From positions 1 to 35,037 of the forward strand of contig JACDBX010000150.1 in the NCBI GenBank assembly GCA_013694695.1: 35,037 bases of DNA. Direction: 5' to 3'. Below are positions 25,098-33,495 of the stretch, piece by piece (the first letter of the stretch is position 1; each line of letters starts with the position of its first letter). The translations under genes and the position numbers were made by a program. Source of the stretch: Gemmatimonadales bacterium (GTDB lineage: Bacteria > Gemmatimonadota > Gemmatimonadetes > Gemmatimonadales > GWC2-71-9). Below the pieces are notes generated by a model. It saw only the letters and a program-made list of their open reading frames with translations, had not been told where the DNA came from and ran no database searches.

Positions 25098-25979
25098 TCA
25101 GCGCCGTGCCGGCGCGCGACCGAACGCAGCGCGCAGGGCGCCCAGGTACTCGCCGTCGGTGGTGATGTTCACCTCCTGCACGCCCGACGCCGCGAACACC
25201 GCGCTGCGGGCCAGCCGGGCGTCACGAACCGCCTGCTCGGCCCGCTTGCGCGCGCGCGCATCACCGCTGTCGAAGAGCACGGTGGCACCATCCTCGGCAC
25301 CGGACAGCGTCACCCATCCGCCCGCGGGTACGGCTGTCTCGCGACTGTCATCAAGCGTGATCGCCGTCACCTCGTGTCGCGCCGCGAGGCCGCGAAATCC
25401 CACCTCCCAGCCCTCGGCCAGGAAATCGGACAGGATGAGGACGAGGGAACGTCGCTTGAGGAGGGCACCCGCTGCGCGCAGTGCGCCGGCCAGGTCGGTG
25501 GCACCGACGTCGGGCTCCATGGCGAACAGCGCGCGCACCACCGCGAACGCATGACGCTGTCCACGGCCCGGTGAGACCACCGGCCCGACGGTGGCGCCGA
25601 AGGCAAGCAGGCCGATCCTATCCTGCTGCTGCGCTGCCACGAGCGCCAGCAGCGCCCCCACTTCCACCGCGCGCGCCGCCTTCGACTCGGGATCGCCCAC
25701 CGCTGTCGAGCGTGATCGGTCGACCACAAGCAGGACGGTGAGCTCGCGGGTCTCGGCGAAGAGCTTGACGTACGGATGACCGGTGCGGGCAAGGAGGTTC
25801 CAATCGATGTGGCGGACGTCGTCGCCTTCAGCGTACGGCCGCACGTCGGTGAACTCCATCCCTGTCCCCCGAAACACCGACCGCACCTCCCCGCCGAGCA
25901 GCGCGTCGGTGGCGCGACGGCCGCGCAACGCGAGGGTGCGGACCTGCTTCAGCAGCGAAGGCGGGAGGAATCCTGCCAT
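25098..25979 (-). CDS. DUF58 domain protein
   Basis: A 293-residue protein with the DUF58 signature GTGMEFTDVRPYAEGDDVRHIDWNLLARTG (38-67 or so), followed by a VWA-like region with VVDRSRSTAVG, which matches a DxSxS metal motif. It lies directly between MoxR and the membrane Bat genes, in the usual order. DUF58 proteins are thought to act as adaptors for MoxR ATPases, delivering or assembling protein complexes. It starts one base after the moxR stop. The precise function is unknown; confidence in the family is high. Confidence 0.92.
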   Translation of the reverse strand: MAGFLPPSLLKQVRTLALRGRRATDALLGGEVRSVFRGTGMEFTDVRPYAEGDDVRHIDWNLLARTGHPYVKLFAETRELTVLLVVDRSRSTAVGDPESKAARAVEVGALLALVAAQQQDRIGLLAFGATVGPVVSPGRGQRHAFAVVRALFAMEPDVGATDLAGALRAAGALLKRRSLVLILSDFLAEGWEVGFRGLAARHEVTAITLDDSRETAVPAGGWVTLSGAEDGATVLFDSGDARARKRAEQAVRDARLARSAVFAASGVQEVNITTDGEYLGALRAAFGRAPARR

Positions 25980-25980
25980 A

Positions 25981-26931
25981 TCACGGCACCGCCACCGCGC
26001 CGAGCACCTGGCGGATCACGGAGTCGCTGTCGATTCCCTCCGCCTGTGCATCGAATGTCAGCACGATCCGGTGGCGCAGGACGTCTGGTGCCAGGGCCTG
26101 CACATCGGCCGGCGAGACGAAATCACGGCCGCGGAGGAAGGCGTGGGCGCGGGCGGTCTGCGCCAGCGCAATTGAGGCCCGGGGCGAGGCGCCGTAGGCG
26201 ATCATCGGCGCCAGCGCGCCCAGCCCCACCGCCGCGGGATCCCGCGTCGCGCGGACGAGGTCGACGATGTAGTCGGCGAGCCGCGGGTCAAGGTGCAGGT
26301 GCTCGATCTCGGCGCGCGCCGCGAGCACCTGCGCGGGGTCAACCACCTTGGCCACCGGAATCGAGTCGGTGGTGGCGCTCATCCGCAACAGCACCTCGCG
26401 TTCCTCGGTGCGCTCCGGATAGCCGACCTTGACCTTGAGCAGGAATCGGTCGAGCTGGGCCTCGGGGAGTGGATAGGTCCCCTCGCTCTCGATCGGGTTC
26501 TGGGTGGCGAGCACCAGGAACGGCGAGGGGAGCTGATGCGTGGTGCCGCCGATGGTGACCTGCCGCTCCTGCATCGCCTCGAGCAGCGCCGACTGGACCT
26601 TCGCCGGCGCGCGGTTCACCTCGTCGGCGAGGACGATCTGCGCAAAGATCGGCCCGCGGCGCACCGTGAACGCGGCGTGCTGGGCATCGTAGATCATCGT
26701 GCCGACCACGTCGGCCGGGAGGAGGTCGGGGGTGAACTGGATGCGTGAGAACGACGCGTCGAGCACATCGGCGAGGGTCCGGACGGTGAGCGTCTTGGCG
26801 AGTCCGGGCACGCCCTCGAGAAGGACGTGTCCACCGGTGAGCAGGCCGATGAGGAGGCGCTCGACCATGATGTCCTGCCCCACGATCCGGCGGCTCACCT
26901 CGGTGGTCACTTCGGCAACCGGGAATTTCAC
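25981..26931 (-). CDS. MoxR family AAA+ ATPase
   Basis: A 316-residue AAA+ ATPase. Walker A is GVPGLAKT (40-47), Walker B is LADEVN (101-106) and sensor 1 is ATQNP at about 147-151. These are typical of MoxR, a chaperone-like ATPase that remodels protein complexes with VWA partners. The start is a GTG overlapping the stop of the upstream pseudouridine synthase gene (GTGA). It heads the Bat operon with the DUF58 gene next, and would act on the VWA proteins BatA and BatBC at the inner membrane face. Confidence 0.95.
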   Translation of the reverse strand: MKFPVAEVTTEVSRRIVGQDIMVERLLIGLLTGGHVLLEGVPGLAKTLTVRTLADVLDASFSRIQFTPDLLPADVVGTMIYDAQHAAFTVRRGPIFAQIVLADEVNRAPAKVQSALLEAMQERQVTIGGTTHQLPSPFLVLATQNPIESEGTYPLPEAQLDRFLLKVKVGYPERTEEREVLLRMSATTDSIPVAKVVDPAQVLAARAEIEHLHLDPRLADYIVDLVRATRDPAAVGLGALAPMIAYGASPRASIALAQTARAHAFLRGRDFVSPADVQALAPDVLRHRIVLTFDAQAEGIDSDSVIRQVLGAVAVP

Positions 26932-27662
26932 GCGTCGTCCTCCGTCGTCATGCCGATCGCCTTGTAGATGCGGGCCTCCTCCTGCGGGGTGATCACGCGC
27001 CAGCCACCCGACGGGAGGTCGCCGAGGCGCACCGGGCCGTACGAAACGCGCGCAAGTCGCTCGACCTTCCCTCCCATTGCCTCGACCCAGCGCCGCACGA
27101 TCCGGTTGCGTCCCTCGGTCAGTGTCACCTCGAGCACCGTGCGCCCGTCCCGACCGGGACGGACCCGGACCCGCGATGGAAGCACGGGGCGCTCGTCGAC
27201 CAGCACGCGACCGCGTGCCTGCTGCTCCAGGGCGGCGCTGTCAACGCCATGCACGAGCGCGATGTAACTGCGCGGAATCCGGTAACGGGGGTGAGTGAGA
27301 CGATGCACCGCCTCGCCATCGGTGGTGAGGAGGAGCAGGCCGGTCGTGGCAACGTCGAGCCGGCCTACATACGTGAGGCCGGTCGGATTGGGAATCAGGT
27401 CGAGAACAGTGCGTCGGCCCTCCTCATCGCTCGCCGTGGTGACCACTCCCATCGGCTTGTGCATCACGATCCAGCGCCTGGCAACGAGGTTGACGACCTT
27501 GCGTCCCATGGTCACGCGGGAACGGCCCGGCTCGACCGACATCCCGAGTTCCGCCGGCTTGCCATCGACGCGGATTTTTCCGGCCTTGATGAGCTCCTCC
27601 GCCTGGCGCCGGGAGGCCACACCGGCGCGGGCGAGGAAACGCTGCAGTCGCATCGAGGCCAT
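26928..27662 (-). CDS. 23S/16S rRNA pseudouridine synthase, RluB/RsuA family
   Basis: A 244-residue enzyme that isomerises a uridine in ribosomal RNA. An S4 RNA-binding domain fills about residues 4-50 (MRLQRFLARAGVASRRQAEE), then the catalytic domain with VMHKPMGVVTT and GRLDVATTGLLLL, where Asp103 is the catalytic aspartate, and later RNRIVRR. The length matches RluB/RsuA enzymes; which rRNA position is modified cannot be read from sequence. Its ATG overlaps the scpB stop (ATGA), and scpAB next to rluB is a widespread order. A start at 27653 (second Met) is possible. Confidence 0.93.
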   Translation of the reverse strand: MASMRLQRFLARAGVASRRQAEELIKAGKIRVDGKPAELGMSVEPGRSRVTMGRKVVNLVARRWIVMHKPMGVVTTASDEEGRRTVLDLIPNPTGLTYVGRLDVATTGLLLLTTDGEAVHRLTHPRYRIPRSYIALVHGVDSAALEQQARGRVLVDERPVLPSRVRVRPGRDGRTVLEVTLTEGRNRIVRRWVEAMGGKVERLARVSYGPVRLGDLPSGGWRVITPQEEARIYKAIGMTTEDDA

Positions 27663-28261
27663 CAGCCCTCTTCCACCGACGCATAGGCGCCATCGTCCGT
27701 CGCATCGGGCGCCACCTGGTGGGGCTGGAGCGCAATCGTGAGCTCCTCAGCGCGCGGCAGGTCGGCGAGGTCGTTGAGGCCGAGCAGTTCGAGGAAGAGC
27801 GGCGTGGTGCCGTAGAGCAGCGGGCGGCCCAGCCCCTCGCTTCGCCCGACTACCTCGATCAGCCCTCGCTCCTGCAGTGTGCGCAGCACGCCACCGGAAT
27901 TGACGCCGCGAATCTCCTCGATCTCGGCGCGGCCCACCGGCTGCCGGTAGGCGATGGTCGCTAGCGATTCCAGCGTGGCGGCAGAAAGGCGCGGCTGCCG
28001 TTGTGCGGCCTGCGAGCGTTCCACCGCTGCGGCAAAGGATGCACGCGTCAAGACCTGCCACCCGCCGGCCAGCTCCACCACCTCGACGGCGTGGCCGTCG
28101 AAGTCGTAGTGCTCGCGAAGCTGGTCGATCGCCGTGCGCACGTCGGCGCCGGACGCATCGGGATCGAGTGCGCCGAGTTCCTCGACGGTGAGCGGACGGC
28201 TCGCCGCGAAGAAGACGGCCTCAAGCAGTTGCGACAGCGGGGTCAGCGAACTCACGGGCAA
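27662..28261 (-). CDS. scpB: Segregation and condensation protein ScpB
   Basis: A 199-residue winged-helix protein that with ScpA and Smc forms the bacterial condensin, which compacts and segregates the chromosome. The family segments PLSQLLEAVFFAASRPLTVEEL and ATLESLATIAYRQPVGRAEIEEIRG (about 98-122), then RTLQERGLI and GRPLLYGTTPLFLELLGL are present. It overlaps the end of scpA. The start is a TTG at 28261 or a GTG six bases later; neither has a clear ribosome site. Confidence 0.95.
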   Translation of the reverse strand: MPVSSLTPLSQLLEAVFFAASRPLTVEELGALDPDASGADVRTAIDQLREHYDFDGHAVEVVELAGGWQVLTRASFAAAVERSQAAQRQPRLSAATLESLATIAYRQPVGRAEIEEIRGVNSGGVLRTLQERGLIEVVGRSEGLGRPLLYGTTPLFLELLGLNDLADLPRAEELTIALQPHQVAPDATDDGAYASVEEG

Positions 28262-28982
28262 TCACCAGGTTTCCGAAGGGAATGTCCTGCAACACCCGGA
28301 TGGAGCCGCGCTTGGCGAGCTCCAGGATGGCGAGCAGGGTGGACAGGACGTCGACCAGCGTGGGATGGTTTCCCAGTGCCTCGCGCCAGTCGAACTCGTC
28401 GCGATCAGCGAGCAGCAACACGATCCGTGCCGTTGCTGATTCGACGTCAAGCGGTCGTGCAACCACACGGTGGAGCACCGGATCGGGAATCCCGGAAATG
28501 ACCCGCTCGACCGCAATCAGCATGTCGGCCAAGTCGAGCACGATCGGCAGCGGTGGCGGTGCGGCGGCGGGTGGTGGCAGGAATCCGCGAGCATACCGCA
28601 GGGCCCGCCGCTCGGCCATGCGACCCAACCGCACCGCGATCTCCTTCACCTGTTGATACTCAAGGAGGCGACGCACCAGTTCCGCGCGCGGGTCCTCCCA
28701 GGTGTCATCGTCGAAGCGCCGCGGCAACAGCGTCTGCGCCTTCAGGCGGATCAGCCGACCGGCCATCTCGAGGTAGTCGGCCGCCTGGTTGAGGCCGAGC
28801 GAGTGAATCGCGCGCAGGAACTGGTCGGCAATCCGTGACACCTGGATGTTCGCGATGTCGATCTGCTCCTCGCGAACCAGGTGGAGGAGGAGGTCGAGCG
28901 GGCCGGTGAATCCATCGAGGTCGACAACGAACGCCCGATCCACAGCGGGCTCCACCTCGACAGCAACCTGCAGCGTCTCCAT
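28221..28982 (-). CDS. scpA: Segregation and condensation protein ScpA
   Basis: A 253-residue kleisin, the bridging subunit of the Smc-ScpAB condensin. The N-terminus has the signature FTGPLDLLLHLVREEQIDIANI, followed by YLEMAGRLIRLKAQTLLP; the middle has a low-complexity proline stretch (about 138-150) and the C-terminus a winged helix with FDWREALG and VVDVLSTLLAILELAKRG-like elements. The ATG at 28982 overlaps the site-2 protease stop (ATGA); an in-frame frame open to 29603 is antisense-free but within the protease gene and is not used. A role in chromosome segregation is well established for the family. Confidence 0.95.
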   Translation of the reverse strand: METLQVAVEVEPAVDRAFVVDLDGFTGPLDLLLHLVREEQIDIANIQVSRIADQFLRAIHSLGLNQAADYLEMAGRLIRLKAQTLLPRRFDDDTWEDPRAELVRRLLEYQQVKEIAVRLGRMAERRALRYARGFLPPPAAAPPPLPIVLDLADMLIAVERVISGIPDPVLHRVVARPLDVESATARIVLLLADRDEFDWREALGNHPTLVDVLSTLLAILELAKRGSIRVLQDIPFGNLVIAREFADPAVATA

Positions 28983-29644
28983 CACTGGAAGATCATCGCA
29001 TCGGGGCCCACAGCGTAGGGCGCGGCCACACCGAAGAGCGCGCCGAGCGCCACCCACGCCGGTGTCATCAGCCAGCCGAAGAAGCCGCGACCGAACCAGA
29101 GCAGGGCGATCAGGATCACCATGCCGAACCGGTCGAGGGAGCGGTAACGCGCGCCCAACGCGGGCGGGAGGAAGTGGTAGAAAATCCGGGAGCCATCGAG
29201 CGGCGGGATCGGAATCAGGTTGAAGACGGCGAGGATCAGGTTGAGGAAGATGCCGTAGGCGAGCATCCGCTGCACCACCGCGAATGTCGGAGTGGCGGAA
29301 CCACCCAGGGCCTGGTGCAGCATCCCGACGGCAATGAAGAGTGCCGTGGTGATGAGGGCGAGGACCAGGTTGGTTGCGACGCCGGCACTCGACACGATCA
29401 GGTCGCCGCGGCGGTAGTGCCGGAAGTTCCGGGGGATGATCGGCACCGGGCGCGCCGCACCGAAGGTGAATGCCCCGCTGGTCGCGAACCACAGCATCGC
29501 AGGGACCAGGATGGTCATCACCGGGTCGATGTGCGGAATCGGATTGAGGGTCAGCCGCCCGAGCTTGTACGCGGTATCGTCGCCCTGCCGGAGCGCTGCC
29601 CAACCGTGGGCAACCTCGTGCGCCACCACGGCGAAAACAAGCAT
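28982..29644 (-). CDS. Site-2 protease family membrane metalloprotease (M50)
   Basis: A membrane-embedded zinc protease of about 220 residues. The first helix holds HEVAHGW, fitting HExxH, and a later helix holds NLIPIPPLDGSRI with the third ligand Asp. LGRLTLNPIPHIDP is typical of the short M50 group also called the yugP/rhomboid-unlike S2P subfamily; no PDZ domain is present. The ATG at 29644 is the first ATG, yet codons before it (TEFLLALP) match the family N-terminus, so translation may start earlier at a CTG (29671) preceded by GAGG seven bases upstream. It heads the long operon that runs to coaX. Substrate unknown. Confidence 0.88.
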   Translation of the reverse strand: MLVFAVVAHEVAHGWAALRQGDDTAYKLGRLTLNPIPHIDPVMTILVPAMLWFATSGAFTFGAARPVPIIPRNFRHYRRGDLIVSSAGVATNLVLALITTALFIAVGMLHQALGGSATPTFAVVQRMLAYGIFLNLILAVFNLIPIPPLDGSRIFYHFLPPALGARYRSLDRFGMVILIALLWFGRGFFGWLMTPAWVALGALFGVAAPYAVGPDAMIFQ

Positions 29645-29667
29645 CGGAAGGGCGAGTAGGAACTCGG

Positions 29668-29700
29668 TCAGGAGCGAACCTCGCGTGTTCAGGAGCGAAC
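29668..29700. repeat. Two 12-base direct repeats in the protease leader
   Basis: The 12-mer TCAGGAGCGAAC occurs at 29668-29679 and again at 29689-29700, a period of 21 bases. On the minus strand both copies lie in the leader of the site-2 protease gene and in its reading frame. The spacing of seven codons suggests a small in-frame duplication at the N-terminus. Confidence 0.8.
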
Positions 29701-29718
29701 AGGGCGAAACAGGGCGGT

Positions 29719-29748
29719 AAGGTACCCGGGCAGGCGCGGCTGGGTCAA
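29719..29748 (-). promoter_or_regulatory. Candidate promoter of the long protease-to-coaX operon
   Basis: On the minus strand TTGACC (29748-29743), an 18-base spacer and TACCTT (29724-29719) lie upstream of the site-2 protease gene. The transcript would carry a leader of about 40-70 bases. No other good promoter was seen before the genes running down to coaX. Confidence 0.5.
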
Positions 29749-29767
29749 AGCTCCGCAGTGCCCACCC

Positions 29768-29797
29768 TTGCCGCAGCCGGGCGTCCAGCCCTATCTT
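29768..29797 (+). promoter_or_regulatory. Candidate rpsT promoter
   Basis: TTGCCG (29768-29773), an 18-base spacer and TATCTT (29792-29797, continuing TC) precede rpsT, divergent from the protease promoter. The -10 fits TAnnTT. The leader of about 54 bases follows. Confidence 0.4.
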
Positions 29798-29805
29798 TCA
29801 GGGCT
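29787..29805 (+). promoter_or_regulatory. Short hairpin over the rpsT -10 region
   Basis: AGCCCT (29787-29792), a seven-base loop and AGGGCT (29800-29805) form a six-pair inverted repeat that covers the candidate -10 of rpsT. It could be an operator or chance; ribosomal protein S20 is autoregulated in E. coli, but by a different leader element. Confidence 0.25.
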
Positions 29806-29857
29806 AGGGATCGCCGGGGGGCCGGTGGTCGTCACACCAGGATCGAAGGGGAGCACC

Positions 29858-30112
29858 GTGCCACGTATCAAGTCCGCCAAGAAGCGCATGCGCCAGACGA
29901 AAGTTCGCACGGCCCACAACAAGGCCTCGCGCAGCGAGCTACGCACCGCCATCAAGAAGGTGCGCACGGCCACCACGGCCGAGGCCGCCACCGAGGCGTT
30001 CGCCACCGCGACCTCCGCGATCGACCGCGCCGGCCGAAAGAACCTGGTTCACCGCAACACCGCTGCCCGCACCAAGAGCCGCCTGGCGAAGATGGTCAAC
30101 GCCAAGGACTGA
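29858..30112 (+). CDS. rpsT: 30S ribosomal protein S20
   Basis: An 84-residue highly basic protein of the small ribosomal subunit that binds the lower part of 16S rRNA. It reads PRIKSAKKRMRQTKVRTAHN at the N-terminus and has conserved KNLVHRNTAARTKSRLAK near the end, typical of S20. The GTG at 29858 is chosen because AAGGGGAG precedes it by about five bases and the family starts there; a longer ATG frame from 29768 would include the promoter. It is a single gene between two divergent or convergent operons. Confidence 0.98.
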   Translation: MPRIKSAKKRMRQTKVRTAHNKASRSELRTAIKKVRTATTAEAATEAFATATSAIDRAGRKNLVHRNTAARTKSRLAKMVNAKD

Positions 30113-30135
30113 CCCCGCTCCCAGTCGTGATCGTG

Positions 30136-30168
30136 AAAAACGGCCGGCTTCGTCACGAAGCCGGCCGT
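30136..30168. terminator. Bidirectional terminator between rpsT and the pyr operon
   Basis: A perfect 13-base-pair stem (30140-30152 with 30156-30168) encloses the loop TCA. On the minus strand it is followed by TTTTT (30140-30136), the classic Rho-independent end for the zinc-ribbon gene and the pyr operon. From the plus side it lies 28 bases after the rpsT stop and can end that transcript too, though without a U-tract. Confidence 0.9.
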
Positions 30169-30194
30169 CCTGCGTCCGGGCCCCCGCATCCCGA

Positions 30195-31163
30195 TCAGAT
30201 CGTCGTCAGCTCGGCCCCGCACTTCTCGCAGTACCATTCCATCGGCAGGTTCATCGCACCGCACTCGCCGCATCGGGTCGTCCGGCTGGCCGCCGTCGCC
30301 CGGTCGGCTGCGGGTTCGACCGGCTCCTGTCGCGGCGCGATGTCCACGCCCCGCGCGTTCGGACCCGGCGCATCCGCGGGGGCGGTGAATCGTGCGCTGG
30401 CTGCGCGCATCGTGTCGTGTTCTGGTGCCACCGTCGCACTCCGTCGAAACGACAGCGGGCCAGGCTCGTCGCTGGGGTGCAGCGATGGCGGATCGTCGGG
30501 TTCGTCGGCGGAGTCCCCATCTGCCGCGCTGGGCGCTGCGGTGTCGACGTCGTCGAAGATCGCCAGCAACGATTCGGTGTCGTCCAGCGCGAATTCGCCG
30601 ATCCCGATGGCGGGGGGTTCATCGTCGATCGTGCCGCCAAAGCCGGGACCCGACATTTCTGCCTCGCCGTCGTCCCGGGTGTGCTCGTGGAACACGGGCG
30701 CATGCTGGGGTACAGTCCCCGCGGTGGCCGAGGTGGCGGTGACGAGCCGGTGCACATCCTCCAGGCCCGATATGCGTTCCGCGACGGCGCCGAGCGAGAG
30801 GTCGTAGGTCTCGACATCGCTGGCGTGGCTGGTGCGCTCTGAGTCGTAGCGCCCTTGGTCGTACTCCCCGACCGCGAACCGCAGTTCTGCCTCGGCGAGT
30901 GCGTCGCGGGCCGACGTGGCCTGCGCCAGCAGCTCGGCGTGCTCGGCACGATCGTCGGCGAGCTTGGCCGCGATCGTGTCGGCGTGGCCGCGCAACTGGT
31001 CGGTGACGCCGTCCAGCCGCTCGCGGTAGTCGGCACGCACCCGCTGGCGCACGGTCTCCGGGATGGTGGAGCCGGCGTCGTCGAGCCGCTCGATCCACCC
31101 GCGCAATGCCTCGCGATCAGCGAGCAGTGATTCGACGGCGGTGAGGTCCTGGGGCGTGTCCAT
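30195..31163 (-). CDS. Coiled-coil protein with C-terminal zinc ribbon
   Basis: A 322-residue protein with no recognised family. Residues 1-150 are alpha-helical with heptad-like charge patterns, predicted coiled coil (ALRGWIERLDDAG and RDALAEAELRFAV). About 150-290 is acidic, Pro/Asp-rich and probably disordered. The last 25 residues form a zinc ribbon, CGECG and CEKCG around NLPMEWY (CxxC-x11-CxxC). The ATG at 31163 is favoured by AGGA upstream; an in-frame ATG at 31208 precedes it. It follows pyrC by 86 bases and ends at the strong terminator. The link to pyrimidine synthesis may be only co-transcription. Confidence 0.75.
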   Translation of the reverse strand: MDTPQDLTAVESLLADREALRGWIERLDDAGSTIPETVRQRVRADYRERLDGVTDQLRGHADTIAAKLADDRAEHAELLAQATSARDALAEAELRFAVGEYDQGRYDSERTSHASDVETYDLSLGAVAERISGLEDVHRLVTATSATAGTVPQHAPVFHEHTRDDGEAEMSGPGFGGTIDDEPPAIGIGEFALDDTESLLAIFDDVDTAAPSAADGDSADEPDDPPSLHPSDEPGPLSFRRSATVAPEHDTMRAASARFTAPADAPGPNARGVDIAPRQEPVEPAADRATAASRTTRCGECGAMNLPMEWYCEKCGAELTTI

Positions 31164-31249
31164 GGGCGATCCTGCCGTGAGCAATGAAGGACGTCGTGGG
31201 AACGTCAAGGATGACGTGTTGCGGCCCCCAACGGAAGTGCAGCGCGAGG

Positions 31250-32545
31250 TCAGGCCTCGAAGACGATCCGTCCGCCGACGAGGGTGCGGAGCACGCGGCC
31301 GGGGAGCACTTCACCCGCCCACGGGGTGTTACGCGATTTCGACCGGAACCGTCCTGGGTCGACTGTCCACTCCGCGTCGGGATCGAACACCACCACGTCG
31401 GCCACCGTCCCGGTGCGAAGCGACCCGCCGGGGAGGTGCCAGAGCCGCGCCGGCGCGCAGCTCATCCGCTCGATCAGCGTGGAAAGCGAGAGCAGGCCCG
31501 GGCGGACGAGTTCACGCAGCGCGAGCGACAGTGCCGTCTCGAGGCCGATGATGCCATTCGGTGCGTCGTCGAACTCGCGCTCCTTGGCATCGTAATGGTG
31601 AGGCGCGTGGTCGGTCGCGATGCAGTCGATGGTGCCATCGGCAAGGGCGGCCCGAATGGCGTCGCGATCTTCCGCCTCGCGGAGCGGCGGATTCATCTTG
31701 GCATTCGTGTCGTACCCCTCGCACCGCTCGTGGGTCAGCGAGAAGTGATGAGGTGCCGCCTCGGCGGTGACGGCCAGCCCCAGCTCCTTTGCGCGCCGGA
31801 TCAGCGAGACCGAGCCCCGGGTGCTCATGTGACAGAGGTGCACGTGCCCACCGGTGAGGTCGGCAAGGATGCAGTCGCGTGCGACGTGGATCTCCTCGGC
31901 GGCTGCCGGGATGCCCTTGAGCCCCAGTCGGAGGGACACCACGCCCTCGTGCATCGCCCCGCCGGACGCGAGCGGCGTGTCCTCGCAATGATCGGCCACC
32001 GGGATGCCGAAGGTGCGCGCATACTCCAGCGCGGTGCGCATCAGGTGGCTCGACATCACCGGGTGTCCATCGTCGCTCACCGCCACCGCACCAGCCGCCA
32101 CCATCTCCCCGAACTCGGCGAGCTGCTCGCCACGCTGGCCCAGCGAGATGCACCCGATGGGGAAGACGCGCGCCAGACCGGCCGCCTCGCCGCGCGACTT
32201 GACGAATCCCACCGTGCCCTGATTGTCGACGACCGGGTCGGTGTTGGGCATCGCGCAGATCGACGAGAAGCCGCCGGCCACGGCCGATGCGGCACCGGTG
32301 GCGATGGTCTCGCGATCCTCCTGACCCGGCTCTCGCAGGTGCACGTGGACATCGATCAATCCGGGGGCCACCACATGACCCGTGGCATCGATCACGCGGG
32401 CACCATCTGGCGTTCCCTGCCCCTGGCCGATTCCGTCAATCACCCCGTCAATGATGACCACGTCGCGGATGTCGTCGAGTTGCTGGGTGGGGTCGATGAC
32501 CCGACCGCCGCGAAGCACCAGGGGACGTTCCTGCACCTTGTTCAC
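31250..32545 (-). CDS. pyrC: Dihydroorotase
   Basis: A 431-residue amidohydrolase that closes carbamoyl-aspartate to dihydroorotate, the third step of pyrimidine synthesis. The metal site begins with [10 protein letters not shown] (65-74; His67, His69), then MPNTDP, the ADHCED histidine, HLCHMST and ATDHAPHH with the catalytic Asp. The length and [10 protein letters not shown] match the long, class I dihydroorotase, which usually assembles with aspartate carbamoyltransferase. The GTG at 32545 is chosen because GGAG sits seven bases upstream and it overlaps the pyrB stop (GTGA). Confidence 0.96.
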   Translation of the reverse strand: MNKVQERPLVLRGGRVIDPTQQLDDIRDVVIIDGVIDGIGQGQGTPDGARVIDATGHVVAPGLIDVHVHLREPGQEDRETIATGAASAVAGGFSSICAMPNTDPVVDNQGTVGFVKSRGEAAGLARVFPIGCISLGQRGEQLAEFGEMVAAGAVAVSDDGHPVMSSHLMRTALEYARTFGIPVADHCEDTPLASGGAMHEGVVSLRLGLKGIPAAAEEIHVARDCILADLTGGHVHLCHMSTRGSVSLIRRAKELGLAVTAEAAPHHFSLTHERCEGYDTNAKMNPPLREAEDRDAIRAALADGTIDCIATDHAPHHYDAKEREFDDAPNGIIGLETALSLALRELVRPGLLSLSTLIERMSCAPARLWHLPGGSLRTGTVADVVVFDPDAEWTVDPGRFRSKSRNTPWAGEVLPGRVLRTLVGGRIVFEA

Positions 32546-33495
32546 TTGTCGGCTCCGCTCGTTGCCCAGTCGGGGGCGCCACCGGCGAGGAGATAGAGGA
32601 CGGCCATGCGCACCGCGACGCCGTTGGTGACCTGCGGCAGGATCACCGAGTGCTCGCCGTCGGCGACATCGGAGTCGATCTCGACGCCGCGGTTCATCGG
32701 ACCCGGGTGCAGGATCAGGAGGTCCTTCGGGGCACGCGTCAGCTTCTCGGTGGTGATCCCGAAGACCCGGTTGTACTCGCGCAGCGACGGGATGAATCCA
32801 CCCTGCATCCGCTCGAGCTGCAGGCGCAGCACATTGAGCGCATCGGCCCACTGGATCGCTTCCTCGACCCGTCGGAACACTGTCACGCCGAGCGCCTCGA
32901 TGTCGCGGGGCACGAGGGTCGCCGGACCGCACACGCCCACCTCGGCCCCCATGTGACGCAGCCCCCAGATGTTGCTGCGTGCCACCCGGGAATGGAGCAC
33001 ATCGCCGACGATGCAGACCTTGAGGCCTTCGAGGCTTCCGAAGCGATCGCGCAGCGTGAGCAGGTCGAGCAGGCCCTGGGTGGGATGCTCGTGCTTGCCG
33101 TCGCCGGCGTTGATGACGTTGGAGCGGATCCGGTCGCCAAGGAACGATGCGGCGCCCGAGGCGCCGTGGCGAATGACGACCATGTCGATTCGCATCGCCT
33201 CGAGGTTGCGCGCCGTGTCGACGAGCGTCTCGCCCTTCGAAACCGACGAACCAGCAGACTGGACATTCACGGTGTCGGCGGAGAGGCGCTTCTCGGCGAA
33301 CTCGAAGGAGATACGCGTGCGCGTCGACGCCTCGAAGAAGAGGTTGACGATCGTCTTGCCGCGCAGCGCCGGCACCTTCTTGATGGGGCGCTCGCTGACC
33401 TCCTTGAACGGCTCGGCGGTATCGAGGATTGCGGTGATCTGCTCACGCGTCAGCCGCTCGAGGCCGACCAGGTCCTTGCCGAGGAGCGACGTCAC
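32542..33495 (-). CDS. pyrB: Aspartate carbamoyltransferase catalytic subunit
   Basis: A 317-residue enzyme that joins carbamoyl phosphate and aspartate, the committed step of pyrimidine synthesis. It has the carbamoyl-phosphate motif STRTR (57-61), [34 protein letters not shown] and the aspartate-site segment [12 protein letters not shown]. No regulatory pyrI gene is present in the window, so the catalytic trimer may form a complex with the pyrC product. It starts with GTG overlapping the pyrR stop (GTGA). Confidence 0.97.
   Translation of the reverse strand: MTSLLGKDLVGLERLTREQITAILDTAEPFKEVSERPIKKVPALRGKTIVNLFFEASTRTRISFEFAEKRLSADTVNVQSAGSSVSKGETLVDTARNLEAMRIDMVVIRHGASGAASFLGDRIRSNVINAGDGKHEHPTQGLLDLLTLRDRFGSLEGLKVCIVGDVLHSRVARSNIWGLRHMGAEVGVCGPATLVPRDIEALGVTVFRRVEEAIQWADALNVLRLQLERMQGGFIPSLREYNRVFGITTEKLTRAPKDLLILHPGPMNRGVEIDSDVADGEHSVILPQVTNGVAVRMAVLYLLAGGAPDWATSGADK

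Noticed and set aside
29758..30807. A long plus-strand frame over rpsT and the zinc-ribbon gene
   Set aside because: It reads through the strong terminator and mostly in a different frame from rpsT; the protein has no recognisable domain.
31164..31249. TTGACG-like -35 box before the zinc-ribbon gene
   Set aside because: No acceptable -10 box lies 15-19 bases downstream, so read-through from pyrC is more likely.
33145..33175. GC-rich inverted repeat inside pyrB
   Set aside because: It falls within the conserved [11 protein letters not shown] coding segment; codon constraint explains it.
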